A program made the position numbers and the translations under genes. DNA of 64,000 nt from positions 89,812 through 153,811 of the forward strand of contig NZ_JAGETZ010000017.1 of assembly GCF_017571495.1 (NCBI RefSeq). Reading direction: 5' to 3'. Shown here in pieces: positions 45,800 to 57,300 of the stretch; within the stretch, counting starts at the first letter, position 1, and each line of letters begins with the position of its first letter. Below the pieces are notes generated by a model, which was given only the letters and a program-made list of their open reading frames with translations, ran no database searches and had not been told where the DNA came from. The DNA comes from Hymenobacter negativus (GTDB taxonomy: Bacteria > Bacteroidota > Bacteroidia > Cytophagales > Hymenobacteraceae).

Positions 45800-48067
45800 A
45801 TGAACCAAACTGTACGCCGCACTCTGCTGGGGCTGGGCCTCGCCCTCGGCCTGCACCAGGCCGCCCAGGCTCAGACCGGGGGCGTGGGCATCGGCACGGC
45901 CACGCCAAACGCCTCGGCCCTGCTCGACCTTACCTCCAGCACCAAAGGCCTGCTGGCGCCGCGCATGACGGCCGCCCAGCGCGCCGCCATCCAGACGCCG
46001 GCCCCGGGCCTGCTCGTGTTCCAGACCGATGGCTCGCAGCCCGGTTTCTGGTACTACTCGGGCACGGCGTGGGCGGTGCTGGGTGCCACCGGCAACGGCG
46101 ACAACTTGGGCAACCACACCGCTACCCAGCCGCTCAACCTCAACGGCAACCTGTTGGTGGGCGGCGGCACCAAGGGCCTGCTGGTGAATGCTGGCGGCAA
46201 CGTGGGCCTGGGGGGCGTGACGCCCACTGCGCAGCTGGACATGCAGGGCGAGCTGAAAGTGGCTACCCCGCCCATTCCCGTGCCGGACGCCACCCCGCGC
46301 ACGGAAGGAAACCCCGGGGTTGGGGGAATTTATGACACGGCGTTTCGCCTCACCGACATGGGAGAATCCTTTCCGCTCCCTACGCCGCCGCCGGGTACGG
46401 ATATTGAGCTGAACTATATACAGGTGCGCGTTTACCCAACGACTGGATATGTGCCGCTCACGAAAACGCTGCGCATCTACCAGGGCGATGGGCAGGCCAA
46501 CACGCCGGCCAACCCGCTTATCTACAGCCAACAGGTGACGCTCGCGAACGGTGTCAACACCTTTGTTATTCCGCCCGGCTTGCGCGTGCAGGGCGGCGGG
46601 ATGTATACGTTTGGGTTCGACACGCGGGCAGATGTCTACCTGTACCTCAATAATTCCAATACCTACGCTGCGGGGATAGGCTGGCAAGGAAATTATCCCG
46701 GTGGCGACTTCGATTTACTATTCGAGGTTGGCTATACCACCAGCACCCTTCAGCCGGTGCCTAATTTCTACGTCGGCGGCCAAAAGGTGGGTGTGGGCAC
46801 CGCTGCTCCCCAGGCCACGCTCCACGTGGCCGGCAACGGCAGCACGGTGCGCTTCGACGGGCTGGCCGGCACGGGCACGCGGATGCTGATGACCGATGCT
46901 ACCGGCAACCTGGCGGGCCAGGCCCTGCCCACGCTGAGCAAAACCGGCAATACCATCAGCCTGAGCACCGGCAGCAGCGTGACCGATTCCGACAACCAGC
47001 AGCTGAGCAAGTCGGGCAATACCATCAGCCTGGGCAACGGCGGCAGCGTGACCGACTCCGATAACCAGCAGCTGAGCATTGTGGGCACCACCCTCAGCCT
47101 GAGCGCCGGCGGCAGCGTGACCGTGCCCGGCGACAACCTGGGCAACCACACCGCCACCCAGCCGCTGAAGCTTAATCAGCAGCCCATCTACCTCTTTGGT
47201 CCCAACGATGGCAACCACCAGCTGCGCTACGACGCGGGTGTGAATGGTCCCCAGCTTTTTGGCTACTACGGTGGCCAGCTGGGCTACAACCAGGGCACCT
47301 ACACCCCCGTGCTGCACTGGACCAGCGCCGGCCGCATCGGCATCGGCACCACCAGCCCCGTCTCGACGCTGGACGTGCCCAATGGTTCGGTGCACCTGCC
47401 CGGCGACTCCTGGATTCGCTATTTCGGCGACAACAAAAACTACCTGCGCGGCACCACCATCCTGGCCGACGATGCGCAGGGCGGCCGCGTGGGCATTGGC
47501 ACGGCCAATCCCGACTATCCGCTCGATGTGCAGAGGTCGGTCAACTCGTCGGGCATATCCTATGGCTACCTCAACGGCAGCGGCACGGCGGGCTACGCCA
47601 CCAACCAGGGCGGCCCGGTGAGCATCCGCGCCACCGGCCGGGTGCTGGCCAACGAGTTCAACGCCACCTCCGACCGTCGCCTCAAAACCATTATCGGCCT
47701 GAGCGACAATGCCACAGATTTGAGTTTGCTGACGAAGCTGCGCATCACCGACTACACCATGCGCGACAAGGTGCAGTACGGGCAGCGGCTGTTCAAGAAA
47801 GTCATCGCCCAGGAGGTAGAAGAAATCTTTCCGCAGGCCGTGAACCAGCACGTCGGCTTCCTGCCCGATGTGTACGTGAATGCCGTTTTGGCCACGGCGC
47901 AGGCCGATTCGCTGCTGGTACTGACCCTGCCCGCTGCCCCCGCCACGGCCGCTCGGGCCGGCCAGCGCCTCAAGCTCATCACCAAAGCCGGCGAAGTGGT
48001 CGGGACGGTGCAAGCCGCCCGCGGCAATACCCTCACGGTGCGCGGCGCGCAGCAGTTGGCCGGCTAG
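45800..48067 (+). CDS. S74-type fibre protein, cut by an amber stop
   Basis: ATG 45800 begins a signal peptide (LLGLGLALGLHQAAQAQ). The 755-residue product then has GVGIGTATPNASALLDL, several VGIGT...LDV units and repeats of GNTISLxxGxSVTDSDNQQLS (~385-440). A peptidase S74 intramolecular-chaperone domain follows (~620-755; ATSDRRLKTIIGL, FKKVIAQEVEEIFPQAV). S74 domains trimerise fibre proteins and then cleave themselves off. The frame stops at TAG 48065-48067 in the middle of the domain. The missing end is encoded in the same frame (48068-48301). Fibre assembly is therefore probably impaired unless the stop is read through or is a sequence error. It is the first gene of an operon reaching 50954. 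Confidence 0.85.
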   Translation: MNQTVRRTLLGLGLALGLHQAAQAQTGGVGIGTATPNASALLDLTSSTKGLLAPRMTAAQRAAIQTPAPGLLVFQTDGSQPGFWYYSGTAWAVLGATGNGDNLGNHTATQPLNLNGNLLVGGGTKGLLVNAGGNVGLGGVTPTAQLDMQGELKVATPPIPVPDATPRTEGNPGVGGIYDTAFRLTDMGESFPLPTPPPGTDIELNYIQVRVYPTTGYVPLTKTLRIYQGDGQANTPANPLIYSQQVTLANGVNTFVIPPGLRVQGGGMYTFGFDTRADVYLYLNNSNTYAAGIGWQGNYPGGDFDLLFEVGYTTSTLQPVPNFYVGGQKVGVGTAAPQATLHVAGNGSTVRFDGLAGTGTRMLMTDATGNLAGQALPTLSKTGNTISLSTGSSVTDSDNQQLSKSGNTISLGNGGSVTDSDNQQLSIVGTTLSLSAGGSVTVPGDNLGNHTATQPLKLNQQPIYLFGPNDGNHQLRYDAGVNGPQLFGYYGGQLGYNQGTYTPVLHWTSAGRIGIGTTSPVSTLDVPNGSVHLPGDSWIRYFGDNKNYLRGTTILADDAQGGRVGIGTANPDYPLDVQRSVNSSGISYGYLNGSGTAGYATNQGGPVSIRATGRVLANEFNATSDRRLKTIIGLSDNATDLSLLTKLRITDYTMRDKVQYGQRLFKKVIAQEVEEIFPQAVNQHVGFLPDVYVNAVLATAQADSLLVLTLPAAPATAARAGQRLKLITKAGEVVGTVQAARGNTLTVRGAQQLAG

Positions 48068-48301
48068 TCGGTGTTCGTGTTCGGCCTGGAACATGCCGAT
48101 GTGCGGACGGTGGACTACGAGGCCCTGGCCATGCTCAACGTGAGCGCCACCCAGGAACTGGCCCGCCAACTGGCTGAACTGCAAAAGCAGAACGCCGACC
48201 TCCGGCAATTCAGGGCCGAAGCCAGCACGCAAACCGCCGACCTCGCCCAGCGCCTGCAAGCCCTGGAGAACCTGCTCGGGGCTAAAGCTTCCGTAAAGTA
48301 G
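48068..48301 (+). pseudogene. Severed C-terminus of the S74 fibre protein
   Basis: In frame with the upstream gene and separated only by TAG 48065-48067. It encodes FVFGLEHADVRTVDYEALAML, then the coiled coil NVSATQELARQLAELQKQNADL, the usual end of S74 chaperone domains. Its own stop (48299-48301) overlaps the next start as TAGTG, so translation of the operon was originally coupled here. Confidence 0.8.
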
Positions 48302-49761
48302 TGCGCAATGTTTCCCCACCCGTGGCCCTCGTCGTGGTCCTGGTGCTGGCCGGGGCCACCACGGCCCGCGCCCAGGACCTCACCAACACCGGTACCCAAC
48401 TCACCTTGGAAGCCGGCGCAACGGTGGTGATACCCGACGCGCTCATCAACCAGGCCGGGGCCACGCTCATCACCGGCGGCACCGTGACAGTCGGTGGCAA
48501 CTTCACCAACGACGGGACCGTGCTGCCCGCCAGCGGCCGGCTTGTTTTCACCGGTGCCACCGACCAGACGGTGAAGCCCGGCGGCGCCACCCTCGCCAAC
48601 CTGGAGGTGCGCAACACCGGCCCGGCCGGCAGCAACCGCGTGCTGCTGCTCACCGACCTCACCGTGACCCAGCAGCTGACCCTCACCACCGGCCTGCTGC
48701 GCACCGCGCCCACCGCCACCCTGCGCCTGCCCGCTGGCGCTGCCCTCACCGGCGAAGCGCCCGGCCGCTACGTGCAGGGCAACCTGCTGGCCGAGCGCGC
48801 CGCCGTGGCCGGTACCACGCCGGTTGACTTTGGCAACAGCTTCGTGCTGAACCCCAACGGCAATGCCCTGGGCACCGTGCGTGTGACGCGCCACGCCGGT
48901 CTGCAAGCTGCCGGCACCACCTACGCCACCAACCCCGCCACCCCCGGCCAGAAAAGCATCGACCGCTTTTGGACCGTGCTGGCCGACCAGGCCCCCACCA
49001 CCGCCGTGGAAACCGCCCTGAGCTGGCTGGCCGACGACGACAACGGCCTCTCCTTCGGCCAGGGCCAAGTGTACCAGCTGCCAGCCGTGGGCGCGGGCTG
49101 GCAAGCCCTGGGCAGCCCGGCCAGCGGCACCGCCCGCCGCCTCACGGCCAGCACCACCAGCCTGGCCGGCTTCACGGTGAGCACGCCTGCCAGCCCGCTG
49201 CCGGTGGAGCTGCTGGCGTTCACGGCCGAGCGCCAGGGGACCGATGGACTGCTGCGCTGGACCACAGCCTCGGAGAAAAACAACGACCGGTTTGAGATAG
49301 AATCCAGCCCCGACGGCCGCACGTACCACCGCATAGCCACGGTGGCTGGCCAGGGCAGCAGCGCCCAGCGCCACGACTATTCGCTGCCCGACTCCAACCT
49401 GGCCCGCTACGCCGCTGCCATTATCTACTACCGCTTGCGGCAGGTGGACCGCGACGGCACCTTTGCCTACTCGCCCGTGCGCACCATCCAGGTGCCGGCC
49501 GAAAGAGGGCTGTCCGTGCAGGCCTACCCGCAGCCCTTCGCCACCGACCTCAGCCTGTTGATTCGCACCGACGAGGCCGGCCCGGTCACCATCATGCTCC
49601 ACGATGCCGTGGGGCGCGCGCTGCTCACCCGCCGCGCCGCGCTGCTGCCGGGAAGCAGCACCGTGTCGCTGCCCGAGGCCGCTGCCCTGCCTTCCGGCGT
49701 GTACGTGCTGCGCATCACCCAAAACAACCACCGCCGCACTGTGAAAGTGGTGCGCGAATAG
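48301..49761 (+). CDS. T9SS-sorted beta-strand-rich protein
   Basis: GTG 48301 overlaps the preceding stop by one base and starts a signal peptide (VALVVVLVLAGATTARAQ), giving 486 residues. Residues ~25-150 are short beta repeats (TLTTGLLRTAPTATLRLPAGAAL), the pattern before sorting domains elsewhere in this window. PLPVELLAFTA (~300) and a T9SS domain (VQAYPQPF...DAVGRALL...GVYVLRI...VKVVRE) close the protein. It is the second gene of the fibre operon. It is probably a surface component exported with the fibre protein; the exact role is unknown. Confidence 0.85.
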   Translation: MRNVSPPVALVVVLVLAGATTARAQDLTNTGTQLTLEAGATVVIPDALINQAGATLITGGTVTVGGNFTNDGTVLPASGRLVFTGATDQTVKPGGATLANLEVRNTGPAGSNRVLLLTDLTVTQQLTLTTGLLRTAPTATLRLPAGAALTGEAPGRYVQGNLLAERAAVAGTTPVDFGNSFVLNPNGNALGTVRVTRHAGLQAAGTTYATNPATPGQKSIDRFWTVLADQAPTTAVETALSWLADDDNGLSFGQGQVYQLPAVGAGWQALGSPASGTARRLTASTTSLAGFTVSTPASPLPVELLAFTAERQGTDGLLRWTTASEKNNDRFEIESSPDGRTYHRIATVAGQGSSAQRHDYSLPDSNLARYAAAIIYYRLRQVDRDGTFAYSPVRTIQVPAERGLSVQAYPQPFATDLSLLIRTDEAGPVTIMLHDAVGRALLTRRAALLPGSSTVSLPEAAALPSGVYVLRITQNNHRRTVKVVRE

Positions 49762-49790
49762 CCTGAACTTTTTACTCCAATCAGTTACCG

Positions 49791-50954
49791 ATGAAAGCAT
49801 CATTACTCCCGCTGGGCCTGCTGGCCACGGCCCTCTCGGCTTCGGCCCAAACGCCCATCACCATCACCCAGGCCAATTTCCCGGCCTTGCCCACCACCGT
49901 GGAGCAGTACAGCCGCGCCAGCATCACGGGCGTGACGCCGCCCACCACCGGGGCCAACCAGGCCTGGGACTACCGCGCCCTGAGCGCCACCAGCCAGCTC
50001 ACGAACACCTACAATGCCCCGCCCAGCCAGCCCGTCTTTGCCGGCACCACCCGCACGTTCAACTACACGCTGGCGCTGGGGCCGCTCACGGTGCAGGGCA
50101 AAGTGCACCAGGCCTACACCGCCACCGGGCTGACGGGGCTGGGCTCGGAGCTGGCCACCCAGCGGTTCGGGCTGGGCGCCCTCACCGGCAGCCCTACCGA
50201 CTCGCTGGTGGTGCCGGCCCAGAACGTGCCGGTCAGCGTGCCGGTGTTCGTTTTCCCCACCACGGTGGGCACCGTCACCCGCTCGTTCCAGCGCAACGGC
50301 ACCTACGGCCTGCTCACGGTAGGCTTGGTGGGCCTCTCGCGGGTGCCGTTGCGGTTGGTGCAGCGCATTGCCATCGTGGACAGCGTGGCCGGCTGGGGCA
50401 CCATGCGCATCCCCACCTCGGCGGGGGTATCGACGGCCATCCCGGTGCTCATGCGTCGGCAGCGCAGCATCGAAGTCGACAGCTTTTACCTGGGCGGCCA
50501 GCCCGCCCCGGCCGCGCTGCTCCAGGTGCTGGGCGTGCAGCAAGGCGTGGTCAGCAGCGACTATTCCGATAATTTCTACCGGGCCGGCTCCAGTCAGTCG
50601 CTGGCTGAGTTTGGCTACACCAGCGCCACCTACCAGACCCTGAATGCCGTCGTTTACTCCCGTGAGGCCTCGGTGCTCACAGCCACCCGCAACGCCCTGG
50701 CTACCGAGCTGGGTGGCTTGAATGCCTACCCCAACCCCCTGGCCAACGGCCCGCTTACCCTGGTCGCCGGCAACGCCAGCCGCCAGCCCCTGCGCCTAAC
50801 CGTGCGCGACGTGCTGGGCCGCCCCCTGGCAACGGCTACCGCCATCACCGGCGAATCAACGACCATTCTCAACGGCCTGCCCGCCGGCACCTACCTGCTC
50901 GAAGCCGAAGGTGCCGCCGGGGCCCGCAGCACCGTGCGCGTGGTGCGCGAGTAG
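49791..50954 (+). CDS. T9SS-sorted secreted protein of unknown function
   Basis: The 387-residue protein has a signal peptide (SLLPLGLLATALSASAQ) and a mature part of ~290 residues that starts TPITITQANFP. It includes GANQAWDYRAL, a pattern seen in other uncharacterised Bacteroidota secreted proteins. The T9SS domain reads LNAYPNPL...DVLGRPLA...AGTYLLEAEG...VRVVRE. It lies 29 nt behind the previous gene, so the three genes form one operon that ends at the terminator at 51026. No enzymatic motif was seen. Confidence 0.82.
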   Translation: MKASLLPLGLLATALSASAQTPITITQANFPALPTTVEQYSRASITGVTPPTTGANQAWDYRALSATSQLTNTYNAPPSQPVFAGTTRTFNYTLALGPLTVQGKVHQAYTATGLTGLGSELATQRFGLGALTGSPTDSLVVPAQNVPVSVPVFVFPTTVGTVTRSFQRNGTYGLLTVGLVGLSRVPLRLVQRIAIVDSVAGWGTMRIPTSAGVSTAIPVLMRRQRSIEVDSFYLGGQPAPAALLQVLGVQQGVVSSDYSDNFYRAGSSQSLAEFGYTSATYQTLNAVVYSREASVLTATRNALATELGGLNAYPNPLANGPLTLVAGNASRQPLRLTVRDVLGRPLATATAITGESTTILNGLPAGTYLLEAEGAAGARSTVRVVRE

Positions 50955-51025
50955 CTGCCCGGCTTTGCCGCTCCCGGCCTGAGCGCCGCGCAAGCTTCCG
51001 GGCGGGCACTACGTGCTGACTCACA

Positions 51026-51061
51026 AAAAAGCCCCCGGCCAGTAGGTCGGGGGCTTTTTTT
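51026..51061. terminator. Terminator of the fibre operon
   Basis: AAAAAAGCCCCCG / CGGGGGCTTTTTT, a bidirectional stem of the same design as those at 42330 and 61740. Confidence 0.85.
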
Positions 51062-51178
51062 GATGCCGGGGGTGGAAGCGCGCGGGCGGCCTGGGCCGTC
51101 AGGGCATCAGGGCGAGCTGGCGCTGGGCCCCATCCACTCCCGGCTGCGGTGGAAGTCGCCCCGGCCGCTGCCGGTACG
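51062..51178 (-). pseudogene. 3' remnant of a coiled-coil gene (copy C)
   Basis: GGCGAGCTGGCGCTGGGCC and the following CTCCCGGCTGCGGtGGAAG (51113-51160) match 61862-61907 almost exactly. About 50 nt that lie between the stop and this region in the intact gene are deleted. It again follows a T9SS gene and its terminator. Confidence 0.7.
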
Positions 51179-51299
51179 TGGTGCGTGCCGGCAGCCAGCC
51201 TCTGCGCCCGACGGTGGAGTTAAAGCACCGCCGTCGTTGCCGCCCCGGCAGCAGCCGTCGTTCCACCCGGAGCGGCGGCTTTGACATTATGCCAAGGTT
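51179..51299. other. Gene-free stretch before the third adhesin promoter
   Basis: Nothing is recognised here; the whole gap 50955-51381 otherwise holds the terminator, the coiled-coil remnant and the promoter block. Confidence 0.45.
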
Positions 51300-51352
51300 G
51301 AAAAACAACATCTTTATGTCATAACGCCGTGTTTATCCAAACCGGACCTTTG
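51300..51352 (+). promoter_or_regulatory. Shared adhesin promoter block, copy 3
   Basis: GAAAAACAACAT (51300-51311), ACAT-N4-ATGT (51308-51319) and GACCTTTG (51345-51352), with the same 45-bp and 31.5-bp spacings as the other copies. ATG 51382 is 29 nt further. Confidence 0.8.
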
Positions 51353-51381
51353 CCGCAAATATCCCATTCCATTGCTTTAGT

Positions 51382-54300
51382 ATGAGAATAATTTTTACTC
51401 CGGGCTTCCCGCGACTGGCGCTAGCTTGGCTGTTGCTGCTGCTTGGTTCCTTGCCGGCCCTGGCCCAGACGCCGCCCGGCAACGCCCTAAACTTCGACGG
51501 GGTGAACGACTACATCGTCACGTCGAGCTCCACTGGCTACTTCAACTATACCGTGGAGGCGTGGGTGCGCACCACCAACGCCGCCACCGGCGATGGAGGC
51601 ACCATTGTCTCGAACTACCCAAACTTCATGGTGGGGATGTACGGGGGCAAGGCCCGCTTTCGGTCCTATAACACCGCCAACACCAGTTATGAGCTGGTGA
51701 GCACCACCCTCATCAACGACGGCAAGTGGCACCACGTAGCGGCCGTGATGGGCGGCGGCATCAACTACAACATGACCTTGTATGTGGACGGCGTGGCCGA
51801 GGGCTCCCGGACCGGGGGCTACACCAATTTTTCGTCGACCTACGTCGGCTGCCTCCAGGGTAACCAAGACCTCTGGCAGGGCAGCATCGATGAGGTGCGC
51901 ATCTGGGACGTGGCCCACTCGGCGGCCGAAATCAAGACCTTCTTCAACAACCCAGTGCTCCCCACGGAGGCAGGGCTGCTGATGAACTACACCTTTGACC
52001 GGGGCACGGCCGGCGGCAACAACGCCGGCCAGACCACCGAGCCCAACCCGGTGCCCCGCCGCTGTGGCGGCTGCTCCACCTTCGTGGGCACGCTCTACAA
52101 CTTCGCCCTGAGCGGCAGCACCTCCAACCTGGTGGAGAGCTATGCCCTGATGCAGCCCACGGGCCTGGCCGCCACCAGCAGCGCCAGCGGCACCAGCCTG
52201 AACGTGAGCTGGACGGCCCCACCGGTGGGTACCGTGAGCAACTACGTGCTCGACGTGTCGACCACGGCAGACTTCTCAGCCGGCGTGACCACGCTCACGC
52301 CCGCCGGCTCGGCCAGCAGCAGCGTCGTGCCGGGCCGCACCGTGAACACGCTCTACTACCTGCGCCTGAAAACCGATAAGGCCAGCGTGACCGGCCAGAG
52401 CGCCTACTCGCGCGACGTATTTAACCTACGCACGGCCAGCGGACTGACGCCGCCCGGCAACGCCCTGGCTTTCGACGGCAGCGACGACTACGTGGCCCTG
52501 CTTAACACCACGCCCGTGCCGACCGGCAATAGCACCTACACCCTGGAAGCCTGGATTAAGCCCAACGCCATGGGCGTGTACGGCATCATCGGCTGGGGCA
52601 ACTGGGGCGTCGGCAACCAGGTGAACGCGCTGCGGCTGTCGCCGACAGGCATCATCAACTACTGGTGGGGCCCCGACCTAGTTGTGACCACGCCCGACCT
52701 GAGCGGGCATTGGCACCACGTGGCCGCCACCTTCGACGGGACCACGCGCACTATTTTCCTCGACGGCGTGGCCGTGGGCAGCGACACGCCCGGCAGCCAC
52801 ACGGTGCCCAGCCCCAGCAACCTGCGCATCGGCTCAACCAACAACGGTGAGTATTTCAACGGCAGCATCGACGAGGTGCGTATCTGGAACGTGGCCCGCT
52901 CGGCCGCCCAAATGAAGGCGGCCTACACCAGCTGGCCGGCCCTGCCCCAGGCCGGGCTGGTGGCCGCCTACGACTTCGACGCCGGCACGGCCGGCGGCGC
53001 CAACTCCGGCCAGGCCACCCTTCCCGACCGCACCACCAACTACCAGGACGGCACGCTGAACAACTTCAGCCTGGCCAGCGGTAACACCACCTCGAACTGG
53101 GTGGAAAGCTACGCCCTGGTGGTGCCCACGCTGGCTGCTGCTACCGCCGTTACGACTGCGGGCTTCACGGCCAACTGGACGGCCCCGTTGGTGGGTACCG
53201 TGACGGGCTACGTGCTGGATTACTCGCTGTCGCCCACCTTCGCCACCGTGGCCGGCACGGTGAGCCCGGCGGCCGGCGCCACCAGCCAGGCCGTGAGCGG
53301 GCTGCTGCCCAACCGCAACTACTACTACCACCTGCGGGCCGACAAAACCTCCGGCGCAGTGGCCGGACAGGGCGCCTACGCCAGCGGCACCGTGCGCACG
53401 GCCTCGGCCCTGACGCCGCCCGGCAACGCGCTGGCCTTCGACGGCAGCGACGACTACGTGGCCGTGAGCGCCGCGCCCGGCCTCAACAACCTGGGCAAGG
53501 GCAGCTTCACGCTGGAAAGCTGGGTGTACAGCACCAACTTGGGGGCCGTCAACTCCATCATCCGCAAGGGCGGCGACTACAACCTGGTGTTACAACAGGG
53601 CGGGTTGCTACTTGCCGAAGTGTGGCCGGGCGGGATGGGCACCTCCACCCGGCCCTATGCGCAGGCGACGGCCGCCATTCTGCAAAACCGCTGGACGCAC
53701 GTAGCCGCCACCTGGGATGGCACCGCCCTGCGGCTGTACGTGAACGGCGTGGCCGCGCCGCTCTCCGCAAACTCGTCGCCGGTTACGACCTCCGAGTCCT
53801 TGCAGATTGGCCGCTCTACTGTGTTTAATCAGCCCTTCAACGGTCGCCTCGACGAGGTGCGCATCTACAATGCGGCCCTGACGCCGGCCCAGATACTGGC
53901 CGACATGACCAGCACCAGCGCCACCGTGCCCGCCAGCCTGCTGCTGTACTACAACTTCGACCAGGGCACTGCCTACGGCAACAACGCGGGCGCCACCACC
54001 CTCACCGACCAGAGCCCCACACTGGCCGACGGCACGCTCACGAACTTCGCGCTGAGCAGCGGCAACACCACCAGCAACTGGGTGGAAAGCTACGCCCTGG
54101 TGGTGCCCGCGCTGACCGCTGCCACCGCCAACGCCGCCACCAGCTTCGTGGCCACCTGGACGGCCCCGGCCATCGGCACCGTGAGCAACTACGTGCTCGA
54201 CGTGGCCACCGGCCGCGACTTCGCGTTGCTGGTAGCCGGCTCGCCCTTCGCGGTGGCCGGCACCAGCCAGACCGTGACGGGCCTCGACCCGGCCCAGACC

Positions 54301-57300
54301 TATTACTACCGCGTGCGGGCCGACAAAACCAGCGTGACCGGCCAGGGCGCGTACAGCGCCACTGGGGTGCGGGCCCCCTTCACGCCGATGACGCCGCCCG
54401 GCAACGCGCTGGCCTTGGATGGGAGCGACGACTACGTGACCGGCAACAACCCGCAGCTGCCCCAGGGCAACGCTGCCCGCACCCTCGAAGCCTGGGTGCT
54501 GACGACGCAAACCACCAACGGCGTTATCGTCAACTACGGCACGGCCAGCAGCAACCTGCGCTCGGGCATCCTGGTAATCGGTGGCAAAGCGTACTACGTG
54601 GGCGAAGGCAACGACCTATCAGGCACTAAAGTCATCAACGACGGGCACTGGCACCATGTGGCGGCCACCTACGACGGCACCAGCCTGAAGCTGTACGTGG
54701 ACGGCGTGCTCGACATCAGCAATACTCCGGCGGCCTTCAATACCACTGGTTTCGACTGGAACATCGGCAAGCGCATTCCACCTCTCACTTTGAACGAGCA
54801 GTTCAACGGCCGGCTCGACGAGGTGCGCATCTACAGCACGGCCCTGACCCCGGCCCAGGTACTGGCCGACATGACGAGCACCAGCCCCGCCGTGCCCGCC
54901 AGCCTGGTGGCGTATTATAACTTCGACCAAGGCGCGGCCAGCGGCAACAACACGGGCTATACCACTCTCACCGACCAGTCGGCCAACGCCAGCTACGGCA
55001 CGCTCACGAACTTCAACCTGGGCAGCGGCAACACCACCAGCAACTGGGTGGAAAGCTACGCGCTGCTGCAGCCCACCGGCCTGACGGCTTCGGCCAGCAC
55101 CGGCACCGGCTTCACGGCCAGCTGGACAGCTCCGCTCCTCAACGGCGCGGCCCCGGCGGCCGGCGAAGTGGAGGCTTACGTGCTCGACGTGTCCGCGTCC
55201 AGCACCTTTGCCTCGGGGGGGGCGTCGTTCCCCGTTTCGGGCTACGGCAGCACCAGCGTGGCGGCCACGGGCCTTACCAACGGTACCAACTACTACCTGC
55301 GGGTGCGGGCCGAGAAAGCCAGCGTGACCGGCCAGGGCGACTACTCGCCCGTCATCAGCACCCACACCATCGGCACCGATGCGCTGCTGACTAACCTGAC
55401 GGCCTCGGCAGGCCAGATGTCGCCTGTTTTTGCCACCGCTACCCTGGCCTACACCTTGTACGTGCCCACTGGCACGAGCACCTATACCCTCACGCCCACG
55501 GCCAGCAACGCCTACACCAACATCACGGTGAACGGCACGGCCGTGACCAGCGGCGCGGCTTCGGGCGCGTTGAGCGTGGGCAGCACGGCTACGGTCGTGC
55601 TGACTTCGGAAGACGGCAGCGCCACCCGCACCTACACCGTGCAGGCCGTGGTAGCCCCCGCCTACTTCCGCAGCGTGGCCACCGGCAACTGGGGCGACCC
55701 TGCTACCTGGGAAGCCTCCTACGACGGCAGCACCGGCTGGGCCGCTGCCCCCGTGGCCCCCAGCGGCAGCCTCATGGGCACGGTGAACGTGCGCAACGGC
55801 CACACCGTGACGGTAGCCGCCGCCACCAGCACCAAAACCACCACCGTCGAGAGCGGCGGCGTGCTCAACACGCTGGCCGGCCAAACCCTGACCGTGCCCA
55901 CCGGTGCCACCATGACCGTGAACGCGGGCGGGGTGCTGTCCATTGGCCGGCTCACCGGGACCGACGCGGTGACGGGCGCCAGCCTCAACCTCGGTACCAT
56001 CAGTGTGGCCGGTGCCAACGCGTTGCTGGTCAACGGGACGCTGGTACTCAACACGGGCAGCACCCTCCCGGCTAACCAGGGCATCAACACCGCGACGACG
56101 ACCGTTGGCAGCGGCGCGCGGTTGGTGCAGTACGCCACGACGACGCCCTGCACGTATCCGACGGCCACCTGGGGCGCCGGCGCGACACTGGAGCTGGCCG
56201 GGGGCATAATGAACCAGTTCTTCGCTTGGACCTTCAACCAGACGCTACAGAACCTGGAGGTGAACCTCACCGGCCTGCCCGCCGGGATTGCTGCCAGTCC
56301 CCAGCCGTACCTCCTTACTGGTGCCAACAACGCGCCGGTGGCCGGCACCCTGACGGTGCGCAGCACGGGCTTGGGTACCCTGCGCCTGTACAACGGGTCA
56401 TCGGGCACGGCCACGCTCACGCTGGGCAGCGTGGACGGCAGTGGCAACCGCAGCGGCGGCTACGTGCAGCTGGCGGGCACCAACGTAATCGGCAGCTACG
56501 GCGGAGTCAACACCACCGGCGGCACGACGATTAACGTGCTGGGCAGCTTCCAGCTCAACGGCAACAGCACGTTCGCGGCGGCCCAGGCCAGCGGCACGGC
56601 GCTTAACTCGATACGCACGGGAGTCCTCACGATAGCCGGCGATGTCAGCGTAGCCAGCGGGGCCACGTTCAACGTGCTGTCGGACCTCAACCCCACCTTC
56701 CTCTACTCGGGCGGCTTGGTGATGGTGAACGGCAACTTCAACAACGCCGGCACCGTGAGCAGCGGCAATACGGCCAGCGCCACCCCGAAGCTGGTGTTCG
56801 GCAAGGCCGGGGTGCAAACGTTCAGCAGCCCCGGCACCGTCACGGGCAAAGTCAACGTGCAGGTAAACACCGGCAGCACCCTGGACCTGGGCACCAGCAG
56901 CTTCGCCGGCACCGGCACCTTTACCACCCAGGCCGGCACCGGCCTGCGCCTGGGTAGCCCCGACGGCATCAGTGCCACCGGCACGGCCACCGGCAACGTG
57001 CAGGTCACCGGCACCCGCTCCTTCGCGACCAATACCAGCTTCGAGTTCAACGGCACCGCCGCCCAGGTCACCGGCACGGGCTTCCCAGCTATCGTGAACA
57101 CCAGCTCGACGCTGACGTTCAACAACCCCACCGGCGTCACCCTGTCGCAGGCCCTAACGGCAACTGGCACGCTCAGCCTCAAGCAGGGCGCGGTGACGAG
57201 CACGGCTGCCAACCTGCTCACACTGGGCAGCAACACTACTGTGACCGGCACCCTCGATGCCACGGCCACCAACACCGGCGTTATCGTTGGCCCCTTTAAG

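Noticed and set aside
48065..48067. Recoding of TAG as pyrrolysine
   Set aside because: No pyl genes are visible, and the codon is not at a known functional position. A simple nonsense mutation or sequencing error is more likely.
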